Of a stretch of DNA of 64,000 nt, positions 23,522-31,645 are shown one piece after another. The stretch covers positions 62,001 through 126,000 of the forward strand of contig NZ_QICN01000003.1 in assembly GCF_003201205.1 (NCBI RefSeq). The letters run 5' to 3'. The DNA is from Sinimarinibacterium flocculans (GTDB lineage: Bacteria > Pseudomonadota > Gammaproteobacteria > Nevskiales > Nevskiaceae). A program made the position numbers and the translations under genes. A model generated the notes under the pieces. That model saw only the letters and a list, made by a program, of their open reading frames with translations. It was not told where the DNA came from and made no database searches. The number at the start of each line of letters is the position of its first letter. Within the stretch, counting starts at the first letter, position 1.

Positions 23522-25666
23522 ATGAAACCGGCCAGACTGCTGGTCCTCGCCGCGGTCGCCGCACTGGTCGCGGCCTGGTTCGCGTTCGATCTCGGCCGGT
23601 ACCTGTCGCTCGATGCGCTCAAGGCGCAGCGGGAGGTCATCCTGGCGTGGCGCGACGCGCAGCCGTTGACCGCGAGCCTCGCGTTCGTGGCGATCTATGT
23701 CGCCGTCACCGCCTTGTCGCTGCCGGGCGCGGCAATCCTGACGCTGGCCGCCGGCGCGATCTTCGGACTGGGCTGGGGACTGGTGCTGGCGTCCTTCGCA
23801 TCGAGCATCGGTGCGACACTGGCCATGCTGGTTGCACGCTTCGTCGCCGGTGAGGCGGTCCAGCGGCGCTATGCGGAGCGTCTGCGCGCCATCAACGCCG
23901 GCATCGAACGCGACGGCGCCTTCTACCTGTTCACGCTGCGGCTGGTGCCGTTGTTCCCGTTCTTCGTCATCAATCTGCTGATGGGGCTGACGCGCATCCG
24001 CGTGTGGACGTTCTACTGGATCTCGCAGATCGGCATGCTCGCCGGCACCGCGGTCTACGTGAATGCCGGCACCCAGCTCGCGCAACTCGAGTCGGTCGGC
24101 GGCATCCTCTCGCCGGGACTGCTCGGCGCCTTCGTACTGCTGGGCCTGTTCCCGCTGATCGCGCGCAGGCTCGTCGATCTCGTCCGTGCGCGCCGCGTCT
24201 ATGCCCCTTACCGTCGGCCCCGACACTTCGACCGCAACCTCATCGTCATCGGCGCCGGCTCGGCCGGGCTCGTCAGCGCGCTGATCGCGGCAACGGTCAG
24301 AGCACGGGTCACGCTGATCGAACGGCATCGCATGGGCGGTGACTGCCTGAACACGGGTTGCGTGCCGTCCAAGGCATTGATCCGCTCGGCGAAGCTGGCG
24401 GCCCAGATGCGCCGCGCCGAGGAGTTCGGCCTCGCGCCGGTGGACGCGCGCCCGGTATTCGCGCAGGTGATGGAGCGCGTGCAGGAGGTCGTCCGCGCGA
24501 TCGAACCCCACGACTCCATCGAGCGCTACACCGGGCTCGGCGTCGAGTGCATAAAAGGTCGCGCGCGCCTCGTGGACCCGTGGACGGTCGACGTCGACGG
24601 CCGGCGCCTGACCGCGCGCGACATCGTCATCGCCACCGGCGCCGAACCGCTCGTGCCGCCGATACCGGGACTCCGGGAAGCCGGGTACCGCACGTCCGAA
24701 GACCTCTGGGACCTGCGCGAGCTGCCGGCACGACTGGTCGTGCTCGGTGGCGGGCCGATCGGCTGTGAACTGGCGCAGGCCTTCGCGCGTCTTGGCAGCA
24801 AGGTCACACAGGTGGAGATGCTGCCGCGGCTGATGATGCGCGAGGACCCGGAGATTTCCGCCACTGTCCAGGCCCGCTTCGCCGCCGAGGGCATCGACGT
24901 ACGCGTCGGCACCAGGGCCACGTCGGTGGTGATCGAGAACGGTCAGAAGTGGCTGGTCTGCGAAGCGGACGACGGGCCGCTGCGCGTCGGCTTCGACGAG
25001 ATTCTGGTCGCCGTGGGGCGCGTCTCCCGCCTCGGCGGCTACGGCCTGGAGGAACTCGGCGTCAGGACCGGCCGCACGCTCGAGGTCAACGAGTACCTGC
25101 AGACCAGTTTTCCCAACATCTGGGCCTGCGGCGACGTCGCGGGCCCCTACCAGTTCACGCACACGGCCTCGCACATGGCCTGGTACGCCGCGGTCAACAG
25201 CCTCTTCGGACCGCTGCTGGCCTTGCGCGGAGGCCGCTTCCGCGTCGATTACCGCGTGATTCCCTGGGCGACCTTCACCGAGCCCGAGGTGGCCCGCGTG
25301 GGCCTCAACGAAACCGAGGCGCGCGAAAAGGGCATTGCCCACGAAGTCACGACCTACGGCCTCGACGATCTCGATCGTGCGATCGCCGATGGCGAGGCAC
25401 ATGGCATGGTCAAGGTGCTGACGGTCCCGGAGAAGGACCGCATCCTCGGCGTCACTATCGTCGGTGAGCACGCCGGCGAGCTGATCGCCGAATACGTGCT
25501 GGCGATGCGCCACGGCATCGGCCTGAACAAGATTCTCGGCACGATCCACATCTATCCGACGCTGGCGGAGGCCAACAAGTACGCTGCCGGCCGCTGGAAG
25601 CAGGCCCATAAACCGGAACGGCTGCTGCGCTGGGTCGAGCGCTGGCACCGCTGGCGGCGCGGCTGA
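23522..25666 (+). CDS. TVP38/VTT membrane domain fused to FAD-dependent disulfide oxidoreductase
   Basis: A 714-residue fusion. Residues 1-215 form a TVP38/TMEM64-type (VTT, DedA-related) membrane domain with about six helices and the family's FGLGWG and FPFFVINLLMG segments. Residues 238-714 are a class I pyridine nucleotide-disulfide oxidoreductase: FAD site GAGSAG (244-249), redox-active Cys275 and Cys280 in GGDCLNTGCVPSK, NAD(P) site GGGPIGCELA, and a C-terminal dimerisation domain. This resembles a mercuric-reductase or dihydrolipoamide-dehydrogenase core tethered to the inner membrane. The combination recurs in proteobacteria; electron acceptor unknown. Convergent with the kinase gene. 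Confidence 0.92.
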   Translation: MKPARLLVLAAVAALVAAWFAFDLGRYLSLDALKAQREVILAWRDAQPLTASLAFVAIYVAVTALSLPGAAILTLAAGAIFGLGWGLVLASFASSIGATLAMLVARFVAGEAVQRRYAERLRAINAGIERDGAFYLFTLRLVPLFPFFVINLLMGLTRIRVWTFYWISQIGMLAGTAVYVNAGTQLAQLESVGGILSPGLLGAFVLLGLFPLIARRLVDLVRARRVYAPYRRPRHFDRNLIVIGAGSAGLVSALIAATVRARVTLIERHRMGGDCLNTGCVPSKALIRSAKLAAQMRRAEEFGLAPVDARPVFAQVMERVQEVVRAIEPHDSIERYTGLGVECIKGRARLVDPWTVDVDGRRLTARDIVIATGAEPLVPPIPGLREAGYRTSEDLWDLRELPARLVVLGGGPIGCELAQAFARLGSKVTQVEMLPRLMMREDPEISATVQARFAAEGIDVRVGTRATSVVIENGQKWLVCEADDGPLRVGFDEILVAVGRVSRLGGYGLEELGVRTGRTLEVNEYLQTSFPNIWACGDVAGPYQFTHTASHMAWYAAVNSLFGPLLALRGGRFRVDYRVIPWATFTEPEVARVGLNETEAREKGIAHEVTTYGLDDLDRAIADGEAHGMVKVLTVPEKDRILGVTIVGEHAGELIAEYVLAMRHGIGLNKILGTIHIYPTLAEANKYAAGRWKQAHKPERLLRWVERWHRWRRG

Positions 25667-25672
25667 TCGCGC

Positions 25673-28024
25673 TCAGCGCGTCTGCAGCGCGGCCAGTGCG
25701 GTGATCGCCTTTTGCGTGCGCGGGTGCTCGTCGCCCAGATCGCGACGCAGTACCGGAATCGAATGCTCGTAGGCGGCGCGCGCCGCCGCCGTGCGACCCA
25801 GGTGCACCAGCCCGTCGGCATAGTTCATCTGGAACAGCGCGTAGTGCAGATGGTCGGTACCGACCAGCGGCTCGGCATGCCGGAGTAGCGTCTCGAACAC
25901 CGCGACCGACTCGTCGTAGCGGGAGAGATGCTTCAGGGCATTGCCGAGATTGTTGTAGTCCGGCAGATCGGTGACCGTGGGACCGTCGGGATTCGCCTCG
26001 GCCTGGGCGATCAGGCCACGGTAGATGTCGGCCGCCTCCGTCCATTCGCCGGTCTCGCTGACGGTGTAGGCCCGCAGCGAGGCGACGTTGCGCGTCAGCT
26101 CTGCGTCCTCGCCCAGCTGACGCCGCAGACTTTCATGGGCCACGCGTGCCACCGACGCCGCCTCGCCGGCGCGGCCGTCGAGCGCGAGGATCGCGGCGAG
26201 ACTCACCTCCGCGGCGCGCGTCTGCGGATGATCCTCGCCGAGCACGCGCTGGCGGGTGGCGACCGTCTCGCGATAGATCGCCTCGGCCTCGGCATAGCGC
26301 GCCTGCTCGCGGTAGTTCAGGGCGATGACGTCCCGCGCGAGCTGCACGCGCGGATGGCCCGCGCCGTAGCGCGACCGCAGCCGCTCGATCACCTGCTGCG
26401 CCTGTTCGGCGGACTCGTCGTAGCGGGTCAGGTGATGCAGGGTCAGTGCGAGGTTGTAGCCTGCCTGCAGCGTGACGTCATCGTGCGTGCCGAGGGCGGA
26501 CTCGGCCTCGGGCAGGGTCTGCCGCAACTGCGCCTCGGCCTGATCCGGATAGCCCTGCAGCGCAAGGATCTCCGTGAGTTCGGTTTCCGCAGCCAGGCGC
26601 AATCGCCGTGCCGGCGCACCGGCGGCGGTCAGTTGCGGCAGCCATTCCTCGAGCTGCGCACGCGCCTCCGCTTCGCGGCCCGCTGCCTTCAGCGCCTGCG
26701 CCTGCTCCAGCCGCAGGCGGTCGCGGGTCTCCGGATCGCGCGTGGCGCCGGCGGCAGCCTCCAGCAGTTCGAGCCCGCGCGCTGCCAGCCCGAGGCTGAC
26801 GTAGGTATTGCCCAGCGTGCGCTGCAACTGTGCCTGCACCGCTGCCGGCAGCGACGGATCGGCCTCAATCTCGCCGCTGGCGACATCGAGCACGTCGCGT
26901 ACCGTCAGACGTTCGCCGAGTGCGCGTTCCGGGTCGGCCGCCGCAAACATGTCGCGCAGGAAGTCGTTGACGGCGGCAAGCTCCGCCGAGCGCTCCTCGG
27001 CCTCGGCGCGTGCGCGCGCCTCCGACCACGCGAACCGCAGCGAAACCGCCGTGGCCGCAAGCAGCGCCACCGCCATCATGCCGGCGGCGGCGGTCAGCGC
27101 GCGATGCCGGCGCACGAACAGGCCCAGCAGATAGCGCGCCGTCGGCGGTCTCGCAGTGATCGGCTGATGCGCGAGATGGCGCTCGATGTCGGCGGCCATT
27201 TCGGCCGCGGACCCGTAGCGCCGGGCCGGTTCGCGCGCCAGGGCCTTCATGACGATGGTTTCGACATCCCCGGCGGCCGACGGTACCGCGCGCGACAGAC
27301 GTGGCGGGTCGCTGTTGCGCACGATCTCGATCGCGCCGAGCAGCGTGGTCTGCGACAGGCCCGGATAGGGCGGCGCGCCCGAGAGCAGTTCGTATCCGAC
27401 GGCACCCAGCGCGTAGACATCGCTGCGTGCGTCGAGGCGTGCATCGCCGATCAACTGCTCCCAGCTCATGTACGGCAGGGTGCCGAGAATCTCACCCGCT
27501 GCGGTCATCCGCGTGAACTGCTCGTGGCCGATAACGCGCGCGACGCCGAAGTCGAGGATCTTCGGCTGATCCTGATCGTCGACGAGGATGTTCGCCGGCT
27601 TGAGATCGCGGTGGATCACGCCTTGGGTGTGGGCGTGGTGCACCGCCCGGCACACCGCAGCCAGCAGGTGCAAGCGCTCCGGCAGTGGCAGCGCATGCTC
27701 GCGCGCGTGAGTGATCAGATCGCGGCCGCGGACGTATTCCATGGCGAGATACGGCAGCGGCCCGGCCGGCGTCTGCGCGGTACCGCTGGCGTAGATCCGC
27801 GCGATGCCCGGGTGCTCCAGACCGGCAAGCAACTCCGCCTCCCGTTCGAAGCGCGGCTGCGCGTCGGGCCCGGCCGTGGCACGCAGGACCTTGAGGGCCA
27901 GCTCCCGTCGCGGGTGGTCCTGCTCGGCCAGATAGACGCGGCCCATGCCGCCCTCGCCGAGCAGCTGCAGGATGCGAAACGGGCCGATCTGGGGCGGGAG
28001 CGCGGCGTGGGAGTCGTCGGACAT
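25673..28024 (-). CDS. Hanks-type Ser/Thr protein kinase with TM helix and TPR repeats
   Basis: A 783-residue receptor-like kinase. The catalytic domain (residues 15-285) has the Gly loop GEGGMGRVY, Lys45 in LALKVL, the catalytic loop HRDLKPAN (Asp140) and DFG (158-160). The APE/SPE position reads YMSWEQ, with Trp188 where Pro is usual. A membrane helix (about 309-330) follows. The remaining 450 residues are TPR-type repeats of about 42 residues that would lie in the periplasm and could bind peptides. There is no adjacent PP2C phosphatase or FHA gene. Confidence 0.93.
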   Translation of the reverse strand: MSDDSHAALPPQIGPFRILQLLGEGGMGRVYLAEQDHPRRELALKVLRATAGPDAQPRFEREAELLAGLEHPGIARIYASGTAQTPAGPLPYLAMEYVRGRDLITHAREHALPLPERLHLLAAVCRAVHHAHTQGVIHRDLKPANILVDDQDQPKILDFGVARVIGHEQFTRMTAAGEILGTLPYMSWEQLIGDARLDARSDVYALGAVGYELLSGAPPYPGLSQTTLLGAIEIVRNSDPPRLSRAVPSAAGDVETIVMKALAREPARRYGSAAEMAADIERHLAHQPITARPPTARYLLGLFVRRHRALTAAAGMMAVALLAATAVSLRFAWSEARARAEAEERSAELAAVNDFLRDMFAAADPERALGERLTVRDVLDVASGEIEADPSLPAAVQAQLQRTLGNTYVSLGLAARGLELLEAAAGATRDPETRDRLRLEQAQALKAAGREAEARAQLEEWLPQLTAAGAPARRLRLAAETELTEILALQGYPDQAEAQLRQTLPEAESALGTHDDVTLQAGYNLALTLHHLTRYDESAEQAQQVIERLRSRYGAGHPRVQLARDVIALNYREQARYAEAEAIYRETVATRQRVLGEDHPQTRAAEVSLAAILALDGRAGEAASVARVAHESLRRQLGEDAELTRNVASLRAYTVSETGEWTEAADIYRGLIAQAEANPDGPTVTDLPDYNNLGNALKHLSRYDESVAVFETLLRHAEPLVGTDHLHYALFQMNYADGLVHLGRTAAARAAYEHSIPVLRRDLGDEHPRTQKAITALAALQTR

Positions 28025-28072
28025 GGCCGGGCGATGCTACTGCAGTGGCGCAGGCGCCGCTGCCCGTGAAAA

Positions 28073-28100
28073 CGGACAACGTTCAGAACAGCGATACAAT
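28073..28100 (+). promoter_or_regulatory. Promoter of the tetR gene
   Basis: CGGACA (-35, 28073-28078), a 16-bp spacer and TACAAT (-10, 28095-28100) place the start site at about 28107, on top of the tetR ATG at 28106, suggesting a leaderless or nearly leaderless mRNA. GTTCAGAAC, a small palindrome, lies between the two hexamers and could be an autoregulatory site. Confidence 0.5.
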
Positions 28101-28105
28101 GTGCC

Positions 28106-28708
28106 ATGGGCCGACGCAACCAGCATTCCCGCGAACAGCAGCGCGACATGGCGATCGCCGCCGCGGAGCTGATCCTCGTGCGCGAAGGCTTCGGCGGCCT
28201 GTCGATGCGCAAGGTGGCGGATGCCATCGGCTACACGGTCGGCCAGCTGTACCTGATCTTCCAGAACCAGGACGACCTGCTCGCCACCATCAACGAACGC
28301 ACCACCGACGCCATCTACGGTCACCTGCGCGACCGCAGCGAGGCGATCGACGAGCCGCTCGCCCGCCTGCGCGCGCTGGCCGCAGCCTACATCGAGTTCG
28401 CGCAACGCCACCCGCACCGTTTCCGGATGCTGTTCGAGCACCAGCTGCCGCCGGCCATGGAGCCGCGCGTCAGTGGCGAGCTGCGCATCAAGCGCATGTT
28501 CGAACTCGTCGAGTCCAATCTCGCACCACTGCTGCCAGGCGCGCCGCCCGCGCGCCTGCGCCAGACCGCAGCGACGCTGTGGGGCGGCGTCCACGGCATC
28601 GCCGCGCTTGCGGTCAGCGGCAAGTTCAAGTGGGCCGGCAACCGCGACTTCGAGCGCTACAGCGACGAACTCGTGTCGACCTTCGCCGCGGGACTCGCCG
28701 CCGGCTGA
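28106..28708 (+). CDS. TetR family transcriptional regulator
   Basis: A 200-residue TetR repressor. The N-terminal HTH spans about residues 15-60, with the typical GFGGLSMRKVADAIGYTVGQLYLIFQ pattern given here in part (SMRKVADAIG, then QLYLIF). The C-terminal ligand domain contains WGGVHGIAAL, a WHG-type signature. The gene converges on the yiaAB/pspA operon 25 bp away, making that operon a candidate target. No ribosome site precedes the ATG, which agrees with the promoter position. Confidence 0.88.
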   Translation: MGRRNQHSREQQRDMAIAAAELILVREGFGGLSMRKVADAIGYTVGQLYLIFQNQDDLLATINERTTDAIYGHLRDRSEAIDEPLARLRALAAAYIEFAQRHPHRFRMLFEHQLPPAMEPRVSGELRIKRMFELVESNLAPLLPGAPPARLRQTAATLWGGVHGIAALAVSGKFKWAGNRDFERYSDELVSTFAAGLAAG

Positions 28709-28732
28709 GGCGCTCCCAATCCGCCGGGCGCC

Positions 28733-29020
28733 TCACCGCTCCACGCCGTACTCCTTCAGCAGCTTCTCGGTGCGTGCCTGCGCGAGCTGGTTGATCAGCT
28801 TTCCCGCCTCGAACTGGTCCCGGAGCGTCTTCGCCAGCGTGAAGGTGGCGCCGGTCAGGAACAAGGTGCCGAGCACCAGATAGCCGCGCATCCAGATCGG
28901 GACGTCACCCATCATCACGACGCCGAACAGCATGCCGCCCAGCGCGCAAGCGAAGGACACCTTGACGAAGAACACCCAGGCCGGGGAATCGAATCGGGTG
29001 CTGTCGTACTGCATCTCCAT
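28733..29020 (-). CDS. YiaA/YiaB family two-helix membrane protein
   Basis: A 95-residue protein with two membrane helices (about residues 15-38 and 44-63) separated by a short WMRGY turn, then the conserved FTLAKTLRDQFEA segment that marks the YiaAB two-helix domain, and a helical tail. Function unknown; YiaAB genes recur near PspA-type genes. CAGGAG lies 7 bases before the ATG. It is the third gene after pspA and the 55-residue peptide. Confidence 0.8.
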   Translation of the reverse strand: MEMQYDSTRFDSPAWVFFVKVSFACALGGMLFGVVMMGDVPIWMRGYLVLGTLFLTGATFTLAKTLRDQFEAGKLINQLAQARTEKLLKEYGVER

Positions 29021-29033
29021 GATCGGGCTCCTG

Positions 29034-29201
29034 TCAGAAATGTGCGATCAACGCGCCGAACCAGCGGCCCGGCGCCTGCGCATCGGCACACAGCACGCAC
29101 AGACCCGCGAGGATCAGCGTACCGATCAGCAGGCGCAGCGTACCGTGCAGGGCGCGTGCGCCGTGTCGGGCGCTTTCCACCATGTTGTGAACAATATTCA
29201 T
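29034..29201 (-). CDS. 55-residue single-pass membrane peptide in the pspA operon
   Basis: The ATG at 29201 has GTGAG 6 bases upstream, overlapping the pspA stop; the ORF ends 13 bp before yiaAB. The product has a basic N-terminal helix (VESARHGARALHG), one membrane helix (about residues 21-39, LRLLIGTLILAGLCVLCAD) and a short C-terminal tail APGRWFGALIAHF. The tight spacing (7 bp after pspA) and own ribosome site make it a real gene. It may be a small partner of PspA, analogous to PspB or PspD but not alignable by eye. Confidence 0.7.
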   Translation of the reverse strand: MNIVHNMVESARHGARALHGTLRLLIGTLILAGLCVLCADAQAPGRWFGALIAHF

Positions 29202-29208
29202 TTCAAGC

Positions 29209-29895
29209 TCACGAAGAGGGCGATGCCGCGTTCACGCGAGCCCTGAGCGCCGCCATCGCGGCCTCGACCTCCGCGGCGGAGGTCACCCGGTCGGCGTCCC
29301 GCTCAAGGCTCTGGGCCTCCTCGACCAGTTCGGCCGCCGCGGCGGCCTCCGCTTCGAGGCCGCCGGCCCGGCGGGCCAGACGATCCATCTTCTGCGCACG
29401 TTCCATCGCGCGGCTGTAGTGGTCACGAAACTGCAGCGCTGCTCCCGCGGCGTCGGCGGCGTGCTGGCTGGCGCGAATCTGCGTGGCGCGGGCCTGCGCC
29501 TCGACAAGTTCCCGCTTGAGTTGCTCGACCTGCAGCCGTACGCGCTGCACCGACTGGTCGGCGGACGTCAGCGGACGTTCCAGGGATTGCGCCTGCGCGC
29601 GGGACGCCACGGCGCGTTGCAGCGCCTGGCGAGCGACCGTTTCGTCGCCGGCGCGCAGCAGGGCTTCGGCCCTGGCTTCCCAGGCGTCGGCGTCCTCCAT
29701 GAGTTGCGCACGTTCCTGCTCGAGGCGCTTTTTCGCCCCCATCGCCACCACCCGTGCGCGCTGTGCCGACTGCAGATCGTCAGTCAGATCGCGCAGGACC
29801 TGCTGGGCCATGACGTCCGGGTCCTCGATCTCGTCGAGGCCGTGGTGGGCCTGCGCGCTGAGCATCTCGCGGATTCTTGCCATCAGACTTGCCAT
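29209..29895 (-). CDS. pspA: PspA/IM30 family membrane-stress protein
   Basis: A 228-residue PspA/IM30 protein: an amphipathic start (SLMARIREMLSAQAH), the ESCRT-III-like family phrase LDEIEDPDVMAQQVLRDL, and then long coiled coil to the C-terminus. The family coats and seals stressed inner membranes. GAGGA is 6 bases before ATG 29895 (an ATG 3 bases further upstream is possible). It heads a three-gene operon with a 55-residue membrane peptide and YiaAB. There is no pspF and no sigma-54 site; palindromes in the promoter suggest a repressor instead. Confidence 0.9.
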   Translation of the reverse strand: MASLMARIREMLSAQAHHGLDEIEDPDVMAQQVLRDLTDDLQSAQRARVVAMGAKKRLEQERAQLMEDADAWEARAEALLRAGDETVARQALQRAVASRAQAQSLERPLTSADQSVQRVRLQVEQLKRELVEAQARATQIRASQHAADAAGAALQFRDHYSRAMERAQKMDRLARRAGGLEAEAAAAAELVEEAQSLERDADRVTSAAEVEAAMAALRARVNAASPSS

Positions 29896-29918
29896 CATGA
29901 TTCCTCGTAGCACGGTAA

Positions 29919-29964
29919 TGAACGCCGCTCACTACAGCTTTATATGAACGGCGTTCAGTGTCAA
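29919..29964 (-). promoter_or_regulatory. pspA promoter with two palindromic operators
   Basis: On the minus strand TTGACA (29959-29964) and TATAAA (29939-29944) are 14 bp apart. A perfect 13-bp palindrome, TGAACG-CCGTTCA type (29945-29957), lies exactly in the spacer, and a second copy with one mismatch (29919-29931) covers the expected start site. Two copies 26 bp centre to centre on one face of the DNA are typical of TetR-family repression. The short spacer implies a weak or activator-helped promoter. Confidence 0.6.
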
Positions 29965-30071
29965 GCGGTGGCGCATCGGATTCCGCACGTGTCACACAAT
30001 CTTCATGCAACCGTCATCGACCGCACACCCGCGCTCGGGATCATGAGATCAGTGAAATCAGGAACATGCGG

Positions 30072-30923
30072 ATGAGCGCAACAGGCAAGCGACGCCCCAC
30101 GAACCGCCGCAAGGAACAGGGCAAGACGCACTACCGGGCGATCTGGATCTCGGACGTGCACCTCGGAACCCCCGGCTGCAAGGCCGAGCACCTGGTCGAT
30201 TTTCTCAAGCACCACACCTGCGACCGTCTCTACCTCGTCGGCGACATCATCGATGGCTGGAAACTGCGCTCCGGCTGGTACTGGCCCCAGGAGCACACCA
30301 ACGTGGTCCGCAAGGTCCTGACCAAGGCCAAGCGGCAGACCAAGGTGTTCTACGTCACCGGCAACCACGACGAGTTCCTGCGCAAGTTCGTCGACTACAA
30401 GCTCGAGATCGGCAACATCCGGCTGGTCAACGAGGCGGTGCACGAGACCGCCGACGGACGCCGCCTGCTCGTCATCCACGGTGACCTGTTCGACGTGATC
30501 ACGCGGTATCACCGCTGGATCGCCATGGCCGGCGATGCCTTGTACGAAGGGACGATGCGCTTCAACTTCTGGTTCAACCGTGCGCGTGCGATGCTGGGCA
30601 TGCGCTACTGGTCGCTGTCGGCCTTCGCCAAGCAGCACGTGAAGACGGCCGTGAACATCGTCTCGACCTTCGAGGACTCCCTGGCTCGCGAGTGTCGCCG
30701 CCGCGGCTTCGATGGCGTGGTCTGCGGTCACATCCATCACGCCGACGCCCGCGACATCGGCGGCGTGACCTACTACAACTGCGGCGACTGGGTCGAATCC
30801 TGCACGGCGCTGACCGAGGACATGAACGGCCGCATCCAGGTCGTGCGCTGGGTCCAGCTCGATCATCTGAACCAGGCCTCTCAGAAGGTCACGCCACTGA
30901 GCGGCGCACGCAAGGCCGCCTGA
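30072..30923 (+). CDS. UDP-2,3-diacylglucosamine diphosphatase-like metallophosphoesterase
   Basis: A 283-residue calcineurin-like phosphoesterase of the LpxH-related family. Metal-binding motifs run in order: SDVHLG, GDIIDGW, GNHDEFLR, VIHGDLFD and CGHIHHAD. These match the two-metal site of LpxH, which cleaves UDP-diacylglucosamine in lipid A synthesis, but the basic N-terminus and greater length place it in the longer LpxH2-like branch whose substrate is uncertain. ATG 30072 has AGGA at 8 bases; ATG 30066 is too close to it. It lies divergent from pspA and 65 bp before coaE. Confidence 0.85.
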   Translation: MSATGKRRPTNRRKEQGKTHYRAIWISDVHLGTPGCKAEHLVDFLKHHTCDRLYLVGDIIDGWKLRSGWYWPQEHTNVVRKVLTKAKRQTKVFYVTGNHDEFLRKFVDYKLEIGNIRLVNEAVHETADGRRLLVIHGDLFDVITRYHRWIAMAGDALYEGTMRFNFWFNRARAMLGMRYWSLSAFAKQHVKTAVNIVSTFEDSLARECRRRGFDGVVCGHIHHADARDIGGVTYYNCGDWVESCTALTEDMNGRIQVVRWVQLDHLNQASQKVTPLSGARKAA

Positions 30924-30988
30924 CGCCGCGCTTGCGCACGGGACACAGGTCGGCAGACTAGTCGCCTGGACCCCACAGCAGGCGCCCC

Positions 30989-31639
30989 ATGCGCACCTCC
31001 CTGACCATCGGCCTGACCGGTGGCATTGCCAGCGGCAAATCCACTGTCCAGAACGCATTCCTAGAGCTGGGCGTTCCCGTACTCGACGCCGATCAGGTGG
31101 CGCGCGAGGTCGTCGAGCCGGGATCACCTGCCCTTGCCGAGATCACCCGCGAATTCGGCGCGCAGATGCTGCTGCCCGACGGCACGCTCGACCGCCGCCG
31201 CATGCGCGAGCACGTCTTTTCCGACGCGCAACAACTGCGCCGGCTCGAGACGATCACTCACCCGCGGATCCGCGAGCGGATGAACACGTGGCGGTCTGCC
31301 CAGACGGCGCCGTACTGCGTGCTCAGCGTCGCCATTCTCGTCGAGGCCGGCATGATCGATCTGGTGGATCGCGTCCTGGTCGTTGACGTCGCCGAGCAGA
31401 CCCAGAAGGCGCGGCTCTGCAGCCGCGACGGCATCGACGTCGTGCTCGCCGAGCGCATGCTCGCTGCGCAACTGCAGCGCAGCAGCCGGCTGGCGGCGGC
31501 CCACGATGTGCTCCTGAACGAAGGCGCGCTGACACTGGTCCGCGCCCAGGTGGAGCGCCTGCACCGCTTCTATCTGCAGCTTGCCGCACGGGGGACGCCC
31601 ACAGCGCCGGGCTTGCGTTTGCCCGACCCCGTGATCTAG
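30989..31639 (+). CDS. coaE: Dephospho-CoA kinase
   Basis: CoaE phosphorylates the 3'-OH of dephospho-CoA, the last step of CoA synthesis. The 216-residue protein has the P-loop GGIASGKST (residues 10-18), the substrate segment DADQVAREVV and the lid region HPRIRERM. Length is normal. It begins the coaE-zapD-yacG order that is common in gammaproteobacteria, where pilD often precedes it; here an LpxH-like gene takes that place. zapD begins 6 bp after its stop. Confidence 0.95.
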   Translation: MRTSLTIGLTGGIASGKSTVQNAFLELGVPVLDADQVAREVVEPGSPALAEITREFGAQMLLPDGTLDRRRMREHVFSDAQQLRRLETITHPRIRERMNTWRSAQTAPYCVLSVAILVEAGMIDLVDRVLVVDVAEQTQKARLCSRDGIDVVLAERMLAAQLQRSSRLAAAHDVLLNEGALTLVRAQVERLHRFYLQLAARGTPTAPGLRLPDPVI

Positions 31640-31645
31640 TTCACA

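Noticed and set aside
29880-30000. Sigma-54 promoter for pspA, as in E. coli
   Set aside because: No GG-N10-GC pair at -24/-12 was found on the minus strand and no pspF gene is near.
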